From positions 1 through 9,475 of the forward strand of contig JAGSPQ010000129.1 in NCBI GenBank assembly GCA_018262385.1: a DNA stretch of 9,475 nt. The letters run 5' to 3'. Source of the DNA: Myxococcaceae bacterium (GTDB lineage: Bacteria; Myxococcota; Myxococcia; Myxococcales; Myxococcaceae). The translations under genes and the position numbers were made by a program. Positions 1 through 7,763 of this stretch are shown here, piece after piece. The number at the start of each line of letters is the position of its first letter. Position 1 is the stretch's first letter. The notes below the pieces were generated by a model that worked only from the letters and a program-made list of their open reading frames with translations, did not search any database and was not told the origin of the DNA.

Positions 1-1343
1 ACCGGCACGGTGAAGTGGGTGCGCTCGCCGCTCACCACCCGGTGGCTCTTGCGGCCGCACATCCACAGCCGGCCCTGGGGGTCGAAGAACCCGACGTCGC
101 CCATCCGGTGGACGATCTGATCGCCGTCGCGGATCTTCGCCAGCGCGGTCTGCTCGGGCCGGGCGTAGTACTCCGCCGTCACCACCGGGCCGCGCACGGT
201 GATCTCGCCGATCTCTCCGTCGGGCACCAACAGCGCGTCCGACCAGGTGGGGATCGGGGCGTCGCTGATCCCGATGATCCGCACCGTCACCCCGTCCACC
301 GGGCGGCCGACGCAGACTCCCCGCCCTTCCGCCGCGCCGCGGGCGGTCTCGCCGAGCACCTCGCGGCTGCCGATGCTCGCCACCGGCAGCGACTCGGTCG
401 CGCCGAAAGGAGTGAACACCTGCGCGTCCCCGGTGAGCGCCTTGCTCATCCGCTCGAGCACGTCGTTGCGCATCGGCGCTCCGGACGAGAGCACCCGCCG
501 CAGCGTCGGCAGGGTGATTCCCTTCTCGACGGCATAGCGGCCGAGGTTGTCGACCAGCGCCGGCGAGCCGAACATCGTGGTGCAGCCGTGGGTGGTGATC
601 GCCTCGACCAGCTTCGCCGGATCGGCGCGGGCCGGAAACCGGAAGTCCATCTGCGGCAGCACCGAGGTCATCCCCAGCGCGGGGTCGAACAGCGCGAACA
701 GCGGGAAGGTCGGCAGGTCGATTTCCCCCGGCTGGATCCCGTAGGTGTCGCGGATCATCCGCACCTGCGCGTCGAACACCTCGTGGGTGTAGACGGCGCC
801 CTTCGGAATTCCGGTCGAGCCGGAGGTGAAGAGGATCGCCGCCGTCTCTCCGGGCGCGGGCGCCGCCATCGCGTAGGGCGCGCTGCTCGAGCCCAGCCGG
901 CGCAGGTCTTTCAAGCTGTGGCCACCCCAGAACAGCCGCGGCCCGACGGTGACCTTCGCGCGGACCTTGCGGAAGGGGCGGGGGAAGAGCAGCCGGGCCA
1001 GGTGCGCGGCGGGCACTCCGATGAACGCCTCGGGCTCGACCTCGTCGAGGCACGAGAGCAGCGCGCGGCGGCCGATGCCGGGGTCGATCAGCACGATCAC
1101 CGCTCCGGCTTTGAAGAGGCCGAAGACCATCGGGAAGAAGTCGAGGCTCGGCGGCACCATCAGCACGGTGCGGACCCCGCGGCCGATGCCGATCGCCTCG
1201 AGCCCGCGGGCGTAGACGTCGCTCTGCGCGTCGAGCTCGCCGAAGGTCAGCCTGCCTTCCGGAGCGATGATCGCCGCCCGGCCCGGCTCGAGCCGCGCCA
1301 TCGCTGGCAGGTGGGAAGCGATGTTGGTGTTGGTCGCGCTCAC
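1..1343 (-). CDS. oleC: OleC, beta-lactone synthetase (AMP-binding ligase), 3' end outside window
   Basis: This is an acyl-adenylating enzyme of the ANL superfamily. Known OleC uses ATP to close a 2-alkyl-3-hydroxy fatty acid to a beta-lactone in head-to-head olefin synthesis, in the cytosol with OleB and OleD. I read 447 codons from a GTG at 1343. Visible ANL motifs are the A3 phosphate loop FTSGSTGIPKG (residues 172-182), the A5 motif FTPFGATES (310-318) and the A7/A8 region RMGDVGFFD to GRKSHR (413-435). The family is usually about 550 residues, so about 100 C-terminal residues, including the catalytic-lysine subdomain, lie beyond position 1. The GTG start shares GTGA with the oleB stop; an internal ATG at 1301 would remove 14 residues. 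There is no clear ribosome binding site, so translation probably depends on oleB. The OleC call rests mainly on the oleA-oleB neighbours; from the motifs alone it could be a general acyl-CoA ligase. Confidence 0.92.
   Translation of the reverse strand, partial: MSATNTNIASHLPAMARLEPGRAAIIAPEGRLTFGELDAQSDVYARGLEAIGIGRGVRTVLMVPPSLDFFPMVFGLFKAGAVIVLIDPGIGRRALLSCLDEVEPEAFIGVPAAHLARLLFPRPFRKVRAKVTVGPRLFWGGHSLKDLRRLGSSSAPYAMAAPAPGETAAILFTSGSTGIPKGAVYTHEVFDAQVRMIRDTYGIQPGEIDLPTFPLFALFDPALGMTSVLPQMDFRFPARADPAKLVEAITTHGCTTMFGSPALVDNLGRYAVEKGITLPTLRRVLSSGAPMRNDVLERMSKALTGDAQVFTPFGATESLPVASIGSREVLGETARGAAEGRGVCVGRPVDGVTVRIIGISDAPIPTWSDALLVPDGEIGEITVRGPVVTAEYYARPEQTALAKIRDGDQIVHRMGDVGFFDPQGRLWMCGRKSHRVVSGERTHFTVP
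1340..1343 (-). promoter_or_regulatory. GTGA start/stop overlap coupling oleC to oleB
   Basis: The GTG start of oleC and the TGA stop of oleB share two bases in GTGA. No purine-rich ribosome binding site precedes it (the upstream bases are GAGTTCCTCGGCCG), so oleC is probably translated by ribosomes finishing oleB. Confidence 0.65.
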
Positions 1344-2239
1344 CGGCCGAGGAACTCGCGCACCAGCGGGAGGATCTCTTCGTGCGCGTCCTCGAGCACG
1401 TAGTGCCCCGCGTCGGGGAAGGTGTGGACCTCGGCGTTCGGCAGCCGCCGCCGCCACTCGGCGAGGAAGTGATCGTCGAACACGAAGTCCTTGCCGCCCC
1501 AGCAGATCAGCAGCGGCACCTTCGCGAACTGCTCGAGCCGATCGGACACCTCTTTCACCATCGCCCAGCTGCGATCGCCCGGCTTGAGCGGGATGTCTTC
1601 GACGAACCGCTGCACCGCGATCCGGTTTTCCCACGAGTCGTACGGGGCGAGGTACGCCTGCTTCACCGTCTGGGTCATCCGGCCCGGCTTCGTCGAGCAG
1701 GTGAGGTTTGCTCCGCGCGAGAAGGCGTTGAAGCCGCGCACCGGCAGCGCGAAGAACGGCAGGTGGCGGACCACCGAGATCTGCCACGGCAGCTTTCGCC
1801 CCGGCGGCAGCCCGAAGCCGGCGGTGTTGAGGATGATCAGCCGCTTGATCCGCTCGGGGTGCCGGGTGGCGAACGCCATGCCGATCATCCCGCCCCAGTC
1901 GTGGAGCACCAGGGTGAGGTCTTTGGTGAGGCCGAGGTGATCGAGCAGCGCCTCGAGATCTTTGACCCGGCGCTCGAGCACGTACTCGTAGCGGTCGTCG
2001 CCCGGCTTGTCCGACAGGCCGCAGCCGACGTGATCAGGGACGATGGTGCGGTGGGTGCCCGAGAGGCCGCGGACCAGGTTGCGCCAGTAGAAAGACCAGG
2101 TCGGGTTGCCGTGCAGCATCACCAGCGGGTCGCCCTGGCCCTCGTCGAGGTAGTGGAGGTTGACGCCGTTGCCGACGTCCAGCCGCTGGCCCTGCCAGGG
2201 ATAGAGCTCGCGGTAGGGCGTGATGTCGAAGGTCACCAT
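1340..2239 (-). CDS. oleB: OleB, beta-lactone decarboxylase (alpha/beta hydrolase, haloalkane dehalogenase-like)
   Basis: This is a complete 299-residue alpha/beta hydrolase. In the Ole pathway OleB removes CO2 from the cis-beta-lactone made by OleC, giving the internal cis-alkene. Visible features are the oxyanion-hole motif HGNP (residues 43-46), the nucleophile elbow HDWGG with Asp114 followed by Trp115, a probable catalytic acid at Asp251 in GGKDFVF, and catalytic His279 in DAGHY. An Asp nucleophile rather than Ser places it in the haloalkane-dehalogenase branch, to which OleB belongs. There is no signal peptide or membrane segment. The ATG at 2239 was chosen because it overlaps the oleA stop by seven bases (ATGGTGA) and has GGGAG four bases upstream; the open frame runs further upstream, but only inside oleA. 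Length fits stand-alone OleB; some lineages have OleB fused to OleC, which is not the case here. By sequence alone a true dehalogenase would be possible; the operon makes OleB far more likely. Confidence 0.94.
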   Translation of the reverse strand: MVTFDITPYRELYPWQGQRLDVGNGVNLHYLDEGQGDPLVMLHGNPTWSFYWRNLVRGLSGTHRTIVPDHVGCGLSDKPGDDRYEYVLERRVKDLEALLDHLGLTKDLTLVLHDWGGMIGMAFATRHPERIKRLIILNTAGFGLPPGRKLPWQISVVRHLPFFALPVRGFNAFSRGANLTCSTKPGRMTQTVKQAYLAPYDSWENRIAVQRFVEDIPLKPGDRSWAMVKEVSDRLEQFAKVPLLICWGGKDFVFDDHFLAEWRRRLPNAEVHTFPDAGHYVLEDAHEEILPLVREFLGR

Positions 2240-3273
2240 TGAACTCCCAGCATGAGGCAGTTGAGGCCGCTGCCGATTCCGAGCAGGCCGACCCGATCGC
2301 CCGCGCGCAGGAAGCCGGCTTCGGCCGCGCGGGCGGTGGTGAGCGGCACCGAGACGGTGCCGATGTTGCCCAGGGTGGCAAAGGTCGAGAAGTCCCGCGC
2401 CGGGTCGACGCCGAGCCGGCCGAGGACCTCGCGCCGGTGCCCCGCGCCGACCTGGTGGGTGATCACCCGGTCGACGTCCTCGGTGCGCCAGCCGGTGGTG
2501 GCGAGGAACTTCCCCCACGTCTGCTGGCCGAGCACCACCCCGTGGGTGAGGACCTGCGAGGCGTCGGTGTCCATCAGGTTCACCGTCTCTCCGAGCAGCC
2601 CGCGGGTCGGACCCCAGCGGCAGATCCGGTGATGCTCCGGAGCGCTCAGCGCGGTGCCGGCGATCAGCCGGTGCTCCGAGTCGGAGAAGCCCACCTCGGT
2701 GAGCACGACCGCCACCGCTCCCGAGCCGCCGGTGAGGGTGGCCAGGCCCAGCCGGTAGCGCTCGAGCGTGGGGTCGGCGTTCATCCGCGCGATGGTGGAC
2801 TCAACGATCTCGCGCGAGCTCTCGGCCGAGACCACGATCCCCGCGCGGATCTGCCCCAGCTCGATCCGGTTGGCGATCTCCACCATCCCGTTGAGGACCC
2901 CGAGGCAGGCGTTGGAGACATCGAAGACCAGCGTGTCGGGCCCGGTGCCGAGCGCCTCGGCGACGGCGCAGGCGGTGGCGGGCTCGAGGTTGTCGCGGCA
3001 GACGCCGGCGTAGATCACCGCGCCCAGATCGGTTCCCGGCACGCCCGACGCCTCGAGGGCTCTCTTGCCGGCGCGGGCGGCGCACTCGGACATGCGGGGG
3101 CCCGGGGGCCAGAAGCGGCGCTCGGTGATTCCGGTCAGCGCCTCGACCTGCCCGCCTTCGAGGTTGAGCGCCGAGTAGATCGGCTTCAGCTTCGCCTCGA
3201 GCGCGGCGGTGGGGATCCGCTCGTCCGGCAGCTCGTAGGCGATCGCTTCGACGCACACCCGGTTCCACCGCAT
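2233..3273 (-). CDS. oleA: OleA, thiolase-fold head-to-head acyl condensing enzyme
   Basis: This is a complete 346-residue thiolase-fold protein of the KAS III branch. OleA joins two fatty acyl thioesters by a non-decarboxylative Claisen condensation to a 2-alkyl-3-keto acid. Visible residues are the nucleophile Cys123 in SNACLGVLNG, His273 in THQVG and Asn303 in LGNIG, the Cys-His-Asn triad of the family. Glu97 in RDNLEPATA lies 26 residues before the Cys, the spacing of the Glu117/Cys143 pair of Xanthomonas OleA; that Glu, contributed by the partner monomer, separates OleA from FabH. Start: ATG at 3273 overlaps the stop of the upstream synthase gene (TGATG) and has GGGAG seven bases upstream. 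It is directly followed by oleB. Direct coupling to a Pfa-type polyketide subunit suggests its substrates are polyunsaturated acyl chains; that is inference. FabH is the alternative but is unlikely given Glu97 and the oleB/oleC neighbours. Confidence 0.95.
   Translation of the reverse strand: MRWNRVCVEAIAYELPDERIPTAALEAKLKPIYSALNLEGGQVEALTGITERRFWPPGPRMSECAARAGKRALEASGVPGTDLGAVIYAGVCRDNLEPATACAVAEALGTGPDTLVFDVSNACLGVLNGMVEIANRIELGQIRAGIVVSAESSREIVESTIARMNADPTLERYRLGLATLTGGSGAVAVVLTEVGFSDSEHRLIAGTALSAPEHHRICRWGPTRGLLGETVNLMDTDASQVLTHGVVLGQQTWGKFLATTGWRTEDVDRVITHQVGAGHRREVLGRLGVDPARDFSTFATLGNIGTVSVPLTTARAAEAGFLRAGDRVGLLGIGSGLNCLMLGVQW
2244..2248 (-). promoter_or_regulatory. Ribosome binding site of oleB
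   Basis: GGGAG on the minus strand, four bases before the ATG at 2239, which is slightly close. It lies inside the end of oleA; start and stop overlap as ATGGTGA. It decides the oleB start among the open codons upstream. Confidence 0.6.
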
Positions 3274-6200
3274 CAGCTGGCTCCCGGCACGAGGCGGAGC
3301 GCGAAGTTCTTCATCGTGTAGATCACCCGCCCATCGACGGCGAGCTGCCCGTCGGCGATCAGCAGCGGCTCGGGGCCGTCGGCCACGTGGGTCAGCGTCG
3401 CCTGCACCTGCACCTCGTGGTTGGTCGGGAGCACCTGCCCGCGGTACTGCCACTTGTGCTCGTGGCCGAGCGCGGTGGCCTGGAAGCGGTGGGTGTCGAG
3501 GCAGGCTCCGAAGCGCTCGCGGGCGAAGACCTTGAGCAGCTGCAGCAGCGCCTCCAGCCCGAGCGAGCCGGGCATCACCGGGTCCTGGTAGAAGTGGGCG
3601 GCGAAGAACCACTCGTTGGGATCGATTCGCTTGGCGCCGGCGATGAAGCCTTGGCCGTGGGCGCCGCCGTCGAGCTCGAGCGCGTCGATCCGGTCGATCA
3701 CGCTGAAGGCCTGCGCGCTCAGCGCGAGCCCGCGGGGGATCTCGAAGCCAGCACAGCCGTCGGGCGACAGCGGGGCCTCGCGCGGAAGCTCGAAGGCGCG
3801 CCGGGTCCCGGCCAGCTCGGCCAGCTTCGCGCCGCGGACGCCGACCTGCTGGGCGAGCGCGGCGGCGGGGAAGAAGCCGAACCCGGTCTTGCCGGCGTAG
3901 ACCCGCTGGGGGCCCGAGAGGATCTCCATCTCGAACTCCTGGAGGATCATCCCGCCCGCCTGCGAGGCCTTGGTGAGGCGCGCGCGCGAGGTCAGCGTGC
4001 CCGCGTCGGGGCGCACCTCGAAGAAGGAAGTGCCGGAGCCGTCGAGGTTGCGGAAGTAGAGGTCGTCTTCGCTGCACAGCGCCGAGCCGAGATACGCGGC
4101 GAGCCAACCGCACGGCTGGAGCGCGGCCTCGGCCAGCACTGCGAACGGCATCGCCCGCTGGCGGCTGGCGGCGAAGTACCAGGCGTGGGGGTCGACCTCG
4201 AGCTCGCACTCCACCCAGCCGCCGGGCTTGAGCACCCAGGGAGGGTCGTCGCACTTCACCACCCGATCGATGAACAGGAACGGAGGCCGGGGCAGCCGGG
4301 CGATTCGCCGGTCGCGATCGAACGGGCGGTACTGCTCGCCGAAGCCTTCCGACGGCAGGCCTTCGGAGAAAGCGACGATCTGCTTGCGGGTGTAGCGCTC
4401 CTTCTTCGCCGGAGCGGCCGAGGCCCAGGTGGCTTCGACCTGCGCGCGCGAGAGGCCGCGCAGCCGCAGCGCCATCCCTTCCATCTCGACCACGTAGCGG
4501 CCGTCGACGTACATCGCCGCGGTGGCGAGCACGTACGGCTCGGGGTCGTAGCCGAGCTCTTTGATCTCGACCCGGTAGCTGACCTTGCGGCTGTCGACCG
4601 TCACCTGCCCCCGACAGCGCAGCTGGCTGGCGACCCCGTCGATCGGCTCGCACCGGACCTCGGCGTCGCCTTCAGCGACCCAGCCCAGGCGCAGCAGCAG
4701 CACGCGCAGGGTGTGGAGGCAGCACTCGTACATCAGCGTGCCCGGCATCACCGGGTCGTCGATGAAGTGCGAGGTGAGGTACCAGGCGTCGGGGGTGACG
4801 TCGGCTTCGCCGTGGACGAGGCCGAGGCCGAACCGGCCGCCGGTGGGGTTCAGCTCGAGGATCCGATCGACCAGCTGCATCCGGCCGGCGGGCAGGCGCA
4901 GCGCGGGGCAGAGGGTGCGGCCGGTGAAGGGCCCCCCGAAGGCGGCGCCGAGATCGCCCGAGCGCAGCGCGTCGAGCTGGCGGGCGTCGAGCGTGCCGGG
5001 CGCGAGGGGAACCAGCGGCGCGTAGGGCGTGGTGGCTTCGCGCCGGGGAGCGCGCTGGCTGCTCGGCTCGGTGACGATGCCGCGCCCGGTGGCGAGCTGC
5101 TCGGGGCTGAAGAAGCCCGCGCAGCCGTCGTACATGGTGATGAACGGAGCGCCGGCGATCGTCCCGTCGAAGCGGAAGAAGAAGAGCCAGGTGTCGCCCT
5201 GCTGGATGAAGCGATCGATCTTGATGTCGTAGCGGATCGTCTCGCCGACCCGCGGCAGGTCGCGGTGGAAGACGATCTTCGCGTCGAGCAGGCGGTAGAC
5301 CCGCTCGCCCCGGGTCTGCAGATCGATGCCCAGGTACGCGGAGAGGAAGAGGTCGGCCTGGCCCGCCTCGACGCTGATGCAGACCGGCGCGCGGCCGTTC
5401 TCGAGGTACCAGGAGTCGCTGCGCACGTCGTGCTCGGTCACGCACCGGCCCGGGCCCAGCACGCCGCGGGTGCCTTCGACGCTCAGGATCCGGTCGCACA
5501 GCATCAGCGGCTCGGCCGGCAGCCGCACCCGGGTGGGGAAGCGGTCGACCTCGGCGAACTCGGGGCCGAGCACCTTCGCGAGGCTCCCCACCGCGAACTC
5601 GAAGCAGGCCGCGCGATCGAAGGCGACCGGCTCGGCCGGGGCGATCGGAACGGGGAGGGTGATCGGCTCGGCGCCGGAGAGCAGCGAGATCAGCCGCTGC
5701 TGCTCGAGCAGCGCCTGGGTCTGGAGCGCGAGCGAGCGCTGCGCGAGGAGGAGGAACTGCTGGTGCGCCTGGGTGGCGGGCGAATGGTGCGGCGCACCAA
5801 ACGAGGCGTTCTGGGCGGTTGCGGAAGGTGAACCGCCGGCGGAGCGCGGGTGCAGGGCACCGAAGGTCGACGCGCCCGGCTCGAACAGCGCCGCCGGGGG
5901 GAACTGGCCGAGCAGCGGGGCCGCACCGCGCGAGAGCGTCGCAGCAGCCCGTGCCGGGTCGGCTCCGGGCGAGCGGGGGGAGAGCAGCACTGGGTCCGGC
6001 TGCCGCGGGCGGCCGTTCGACCCGCCCTGCCCGGCCGCGGCCGGGTTCCCCGGATCTCCGTTCTGCGCTGCGGCGGGGTTGGCCCAGGCCGAGGCGCCGG
6101 CGTGGGCCGCGCCGTGAGTCGCCGGAGTCGAGGCGCCGTGGTGCGCCGCCCCGTTGTGCGCCGCCCCGTTGTGCGCCGCACCATTGTGCGCCGCACCATT

Positions 6201-7652
6201 GCGGCGAACCGACGGGGCCCCCGCGCCGTTGTGCAGCGCAGCATTCCGGGCGGCTGGCGCAGGCGGCGGGGCCGGGCGGCGACCCCCGACCGCGACCGCG
6301 ATCGTGGCAGGAGGCTTCGGCGCATCGGCGACGATCCCGCCTTCCCGCCCGTAGATCGGCTCGAGATCGAGGGGCACTCCCGCTTCGGCGAGGCGCGCGA
6401 GGGCGGTGAGCAGCGAGCGGAAGCCGTCCGCGCCGCGCTGACAGGCGGTGACCGCCAGGTGCGGGCGGGCTCCGAGAATCCGGGCGATCATCCGCGCGCA
6501 GGATCCCTGCGGCCCCAGCTCGAGGAAGATCCGCACCCCATCGGCCCAGGCCTGCTCGATCGTGGCCTGGAAGTCGAAGCCCCCGACCGCGTTGGCGAGA
6601 ATCGAATCGGCCGCGGTGTCCTCGGTCGGCACGTACGACCGCGCCCAGGCTCCGCTGTAGAAGCGCACTCCTTCCGGAGGATTCGTCGGCAGTTGATGGA
6701 TCGCGCGGTACGCGCCGGCCACCGCGTTGACGAGCGGCAGGTGAACGGTCGGCACGCCCTCGAGCGCGAGCGCCTCGCACTTCAGCGCCGCCACCGTGCG
6801 GTCGACGTCGGTCGCCTTTCCCCCCAGCACGCACTCTCGCGGTGCGTTGACGATCAGCAGCGCCGCCGTTCCGACCAGCGCTCCCCGGACTTCGTCCGCC
6901 GGCCGGTTCACCACCACCGCCTTCCACTCGGCGCCCGGCTCGGTGCCCCACGCCGCGCGCGCCACCGTGCCCGGCCCCGACAGCTCGGTGCGGAAGAGCG
7001 GCGAAGAGAGGGTGCGGCGGAACATCAGATCGCGGTCTCGCCAGGTCCGAGACGCGAACAGCGCCGCCGACTCGCCCAGGCTGTAGCCGATGTACGCGTC
7101 CGGACGCAGCCCGAACAGGCGCGCCGCATCGCTGACCGCCACGCCGTGGGCGACCTGCCCGAGGATCATCCGCTCGGGGGAGAGGGCGAGCGTCCGCGCC
7201 GAGTCGGCTTCCCAGCCTTCGGCCCAGCTGGCACGCCACGGCCCAGTCCACTGCGGCATCAGGTGGCCCTGCAGGTGCTCGACCTCGGCGTCCAGCCGCC
7301 GATAGATCCCGGGCAGCGCGACCCCGAGCGAGCGGCCCATGCCGAGGTAGTGGTTTCCCGAGCCGGGGAAGACGAACGCGAGCTTGCCCGGCTCGGTGAC
7401 CAGCGCCGCGCGGGGGCGCTCGAGCTGCCGAAGCAGTTCCTCGCGATCGCCGGCCACCACCGCGCGCGAGACTCCGCCCGCCTGCCCGCGCCGGTGCCAC
7501 CGCGCCGCCAGTTCCTCGAGGGGGCCGGGGTGCGAGTGAAGCAGGGCGCGCAGCGCCGCTTCGTCGCCGCGGATGAGGAAGATCGCCGCGTCGCGCTCAC
7601 CCATCGGGCGGGCCGCCAGCGCCGCCGCGGGGCGATCGACGCCTTCGAGCAC
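3273..7652 (-). CDS. PfaC/Pfa3-like polyunsaturated fatty acid synthase, AT-DH-DH part (separated from KS-CLF by a frameshift)
   Basis: This 1459-residue frame carries the second half of an iterative PUFA synthase subunit. Residues 90-400 form an acyltransferase: VFPGSGNHYLGMG (94-106), nucleophile Ser191 in GYSLGES, ELGPQGS (378-384). A low-complexity linker (about 440-625, with AAHNG repeats at 486-505) leads to a Gln/Leu-rich helix (about 630-658). Then come four hot-dog folds: a histidine-less one (680-850), an active one with His962 in HFIDDPVMPG (905-1065), a second histidine-less one (1105-1265) and an active one with His1353 in HFYQDPVMPG (1305-1455). This is the DH-DH pattern of PfaC, placing trans double bonds or isomerising them during chain extension. 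The frame is open back to 7763, and residues before the nominal GTG at 7652 (GISAIGFDGTCLHA) are plainly the C-terminus of the upstream CLF. There is no ribosome binding site before that GTG, so it is probably not an authentic start. Unlike myxobacterial Pfa3, no AGPAT domain follows DH2; oleA does. Confidence 0.9.
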   Translation of the reverse strand: MLEGVDRPAAALAARPMGERDAAIFLIRGDEAALRALLHSHPGPLEELAARWHRRGQAGGVSRAVVAGDREELLRQLERPRAALVTEPGKLAFVFPGSGNHYLGMGRSLGVALPGIYRRLDAEVEHLQGHLMPQWTGPWRASWAEGWEADSARTLALSPERMILGQVAHGVAVSDAARLFGLRPDAYIGYSLGESAALFASRTWRDRDLMFRRTLSSPLFRTELSGPGTVARAAWGTEPGAEWKAVVVNRPADEVRGALVGTAALLIVNAPRECVLGGKATDVDRTVAALKCEALALEGVPTVHLPLVNAVAGAYRAIHQLPTNPPEGVRFYSGAWARSYVPTEDTAADSILANAVGGFDFQATIEQAWADGVRIFLELGPQGSCARMIARILGARPHLAVTACQRGADGFRSLLTALARLAEAGVPLDLEPIYGREGGIVADAPKPPATIAVAVGGRRPAPPPAPAARNAALHNGAGAPSVRRNGAAHNGAAHNGAAHNGAAHHGASTPATHGAAHAGASAWANPAAAQNGDPGNPAAAGQGGSNGRPRQPDPVLLSPRSPGADPARAAATLSRGAAPLLGQFPPAALFEPGASTFGALHPRSAGGSPSATAQNASFGAPHHSPATQAHQQFLLLAQRSLALQTQALLEQQRLISLLSGAEPITLPVPIAPAEPVAFDRAACFEFAVGSLAKVLGPEFAEVDRFPTRVRLPAEPLMLCDRILSVEGTRGVLGPGRCVTEHDVRSDSWYLENGRAPVCISVEAGQADLFLSAYLGIDLQTRGERVYRLLDAKIVFHRDLPRVGETIRYDIKIDRFIQQGDTWLFFFRFDGTIAGAPFITMYDGCAGFFSPEQLATGRGIVTEPSSQRAPRREATTPYAPLVPLAPGTLDARQLDALRSGDLGAAFGGPFTGRTLCPALRLPAGRMQLVDRILELNPTGGRFGLGLVHGEADVTPDAWYLTSHFIDDPVMPGTLMYECCLHTLRVLLLRLGWVAEGDAEVRCEPIDGVASQLRCRGQVTVDSRKVSYRVEIKELGYDPEPYVLATAAMYVDGRYVVEMEGMALRLRGLSRAQVEATWASAAPAKKERYTRKQIVAFSEGLPSEGFGEQYRPFDRDRRIARLPRPPFLFIDRVVKCDDPPWVLKPGGWVECELEVDPHAWYFAASRQRAMPFAVLAEAALQPCGWLAAYLGSALCSEDDLYFRNLDGSGTSFFEVRPDAGTLTSRARLTKASQAGGMILQEFEMEILSGPQRVYAGKTGFGFFPAAALAQQVGVRGAKLAELAGTRRAFELPREAPLSPDGCAGFEIPRGLALSAQAFSVIDRIDALELDGGAHGQGFIAGAKRIDPNEWFFAAHFYQDPVMPGSLGLEALLQLLKVFARERFGACLDTHRFQATALGHEHKWQYRGQVLPTNHEVQVQATLTHVADGPEPLLIADGQLAVDGRVIYTMKNFALRLVPGAS
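3281..3285 (-). promoter_or_regulatory. Ribosome binding site of oleA
   Basis: GGGAG on the minus strand, seven bases before the ATG at 3273. It lies inside the last codons of the synthase gene, and the TGATG junction lets terminating ribosomes restart at oleA. Confidence 0.7.
5676..5768 (-). other. Gln/Leu-rich helical segment before the first dehydratase
   Basis: Residues about 629-659 of the synthase (from AHQQFLLLAQRSLALQTQ onward) are free of Pro and rich in Leu, Gln and Ala, with hydrophobic residues at helical spacing. They follow about 190 residues of low-complexity linker and precede DH1. Similar short helices occur before or after carrier and docking regions in modular synthases, so a dimerisation or docking role is plausible. 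No ACP signature (a DSL-type motif with the phosphopantetheine serine) is present in the linker. Confidence 0.5.
6141..6200 (-). repeat. 15-bp tandem repeat, four units, coding for AAHNG
   Basis: On the plus strand the units are GTGCGCCGCCCCGTT twice (6141-6170), then GTGCGCCGCACCATT twice (6171-6200), differing at two positions. Translated on the minus strand they give NGAAH/AAHNG units at residues 486-505 of the synthase, in the flexible linker between AT and DH1. Degenerate copies flank it on both sides (AAHHG towards DH1; LHNGAG at residues 473-478 towards the AT). Paired identical units suggest recent duplication by slippage. Because each unit is 15 bp, expansion or contraction keeps the frame. 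Confidence 0.9.
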
Positions 7653-7719
7653 CGCGTGGAGGCAGGTGCCGTCGAAGCCGATCGCGCTGATCCCCGCGCG
7701 GCGCGGACCGTCTTGCCGG

Positions 7720-7763
7720 TCACGAAGCCAGACCTGCGGCTCGCGGGAGACATGAAAGCCGAA
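7720..7763 (-). other. Frame change and apparent deletion inside the CLF domain
   Basis: Two minus-strand frames overlap here. The upstream frame reads GAAGSLASVI and then runs into a TGA at 7722-7720. The downstream frame, closed by a TGA at 7766-7764, reads FHVSREPQVW and then GISAIGFDGTCLHAVLEG, the standard KS/CLF C-terminal motif. The preceding KS serves as a yardstick: about 26 residues lie there between the matching points (KVI and FRVLEKPEAW). Here only four bases, 7761-7758, separate them. So roughly 75 bases appear to be missing, by a number not divisible by three. I see no slippery heptamer. It may be a true inactivating deletion or an assembly or sequencing error. Confidence 0.8.

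Noticed and set aside
15..1403. Plus-strand open frame opposite oleC
   Set aside because: Arg/His/Asp-rich shadow; the minus-strand frame carries ordered ANL motifs A3, A5, A7 and A8 and runs off the window edge.
2233..3273. FabH (KAS III of fatty acid synthesis)
   Set aside because: Glu97 at the OleA-specific spacing from Cys123 and the following oleB and oleC fit OleA better.
2239..3321. Plus-strand open frame opposite oleA
   Set aside because: Antisense shadow; the minus strand has the full OleA catalytic set.
3387..5831. Long plus-strand open frame opposite the dehydratase domains
   Set aside because: It is the antisense shadow of GC-rich codon use in the synthase; the protein is low in complexity (Glu, Ala, Gly, Arg, Asp) and matches no family.
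6126..6250. CRISPR-like array
   Set aside because: Units are 15 bp, contiguous with no spacers, and in frame with a low-complexity protein linker.
4672..7500. Second long minus-strand frame overlapping the synthase
   Set aside because: Arg/Pro-rich out-of-frame reading of the same gene; no domain motifs.
7650..7652. GTG at 7652 as an authentic start of a separate AT-DH-DH gene
   Set aside because: No ribosome binding site, and the same frame upstream already encodes the conserved CLF C-terminal motif, so the reading frame starts earlier in protein terms.
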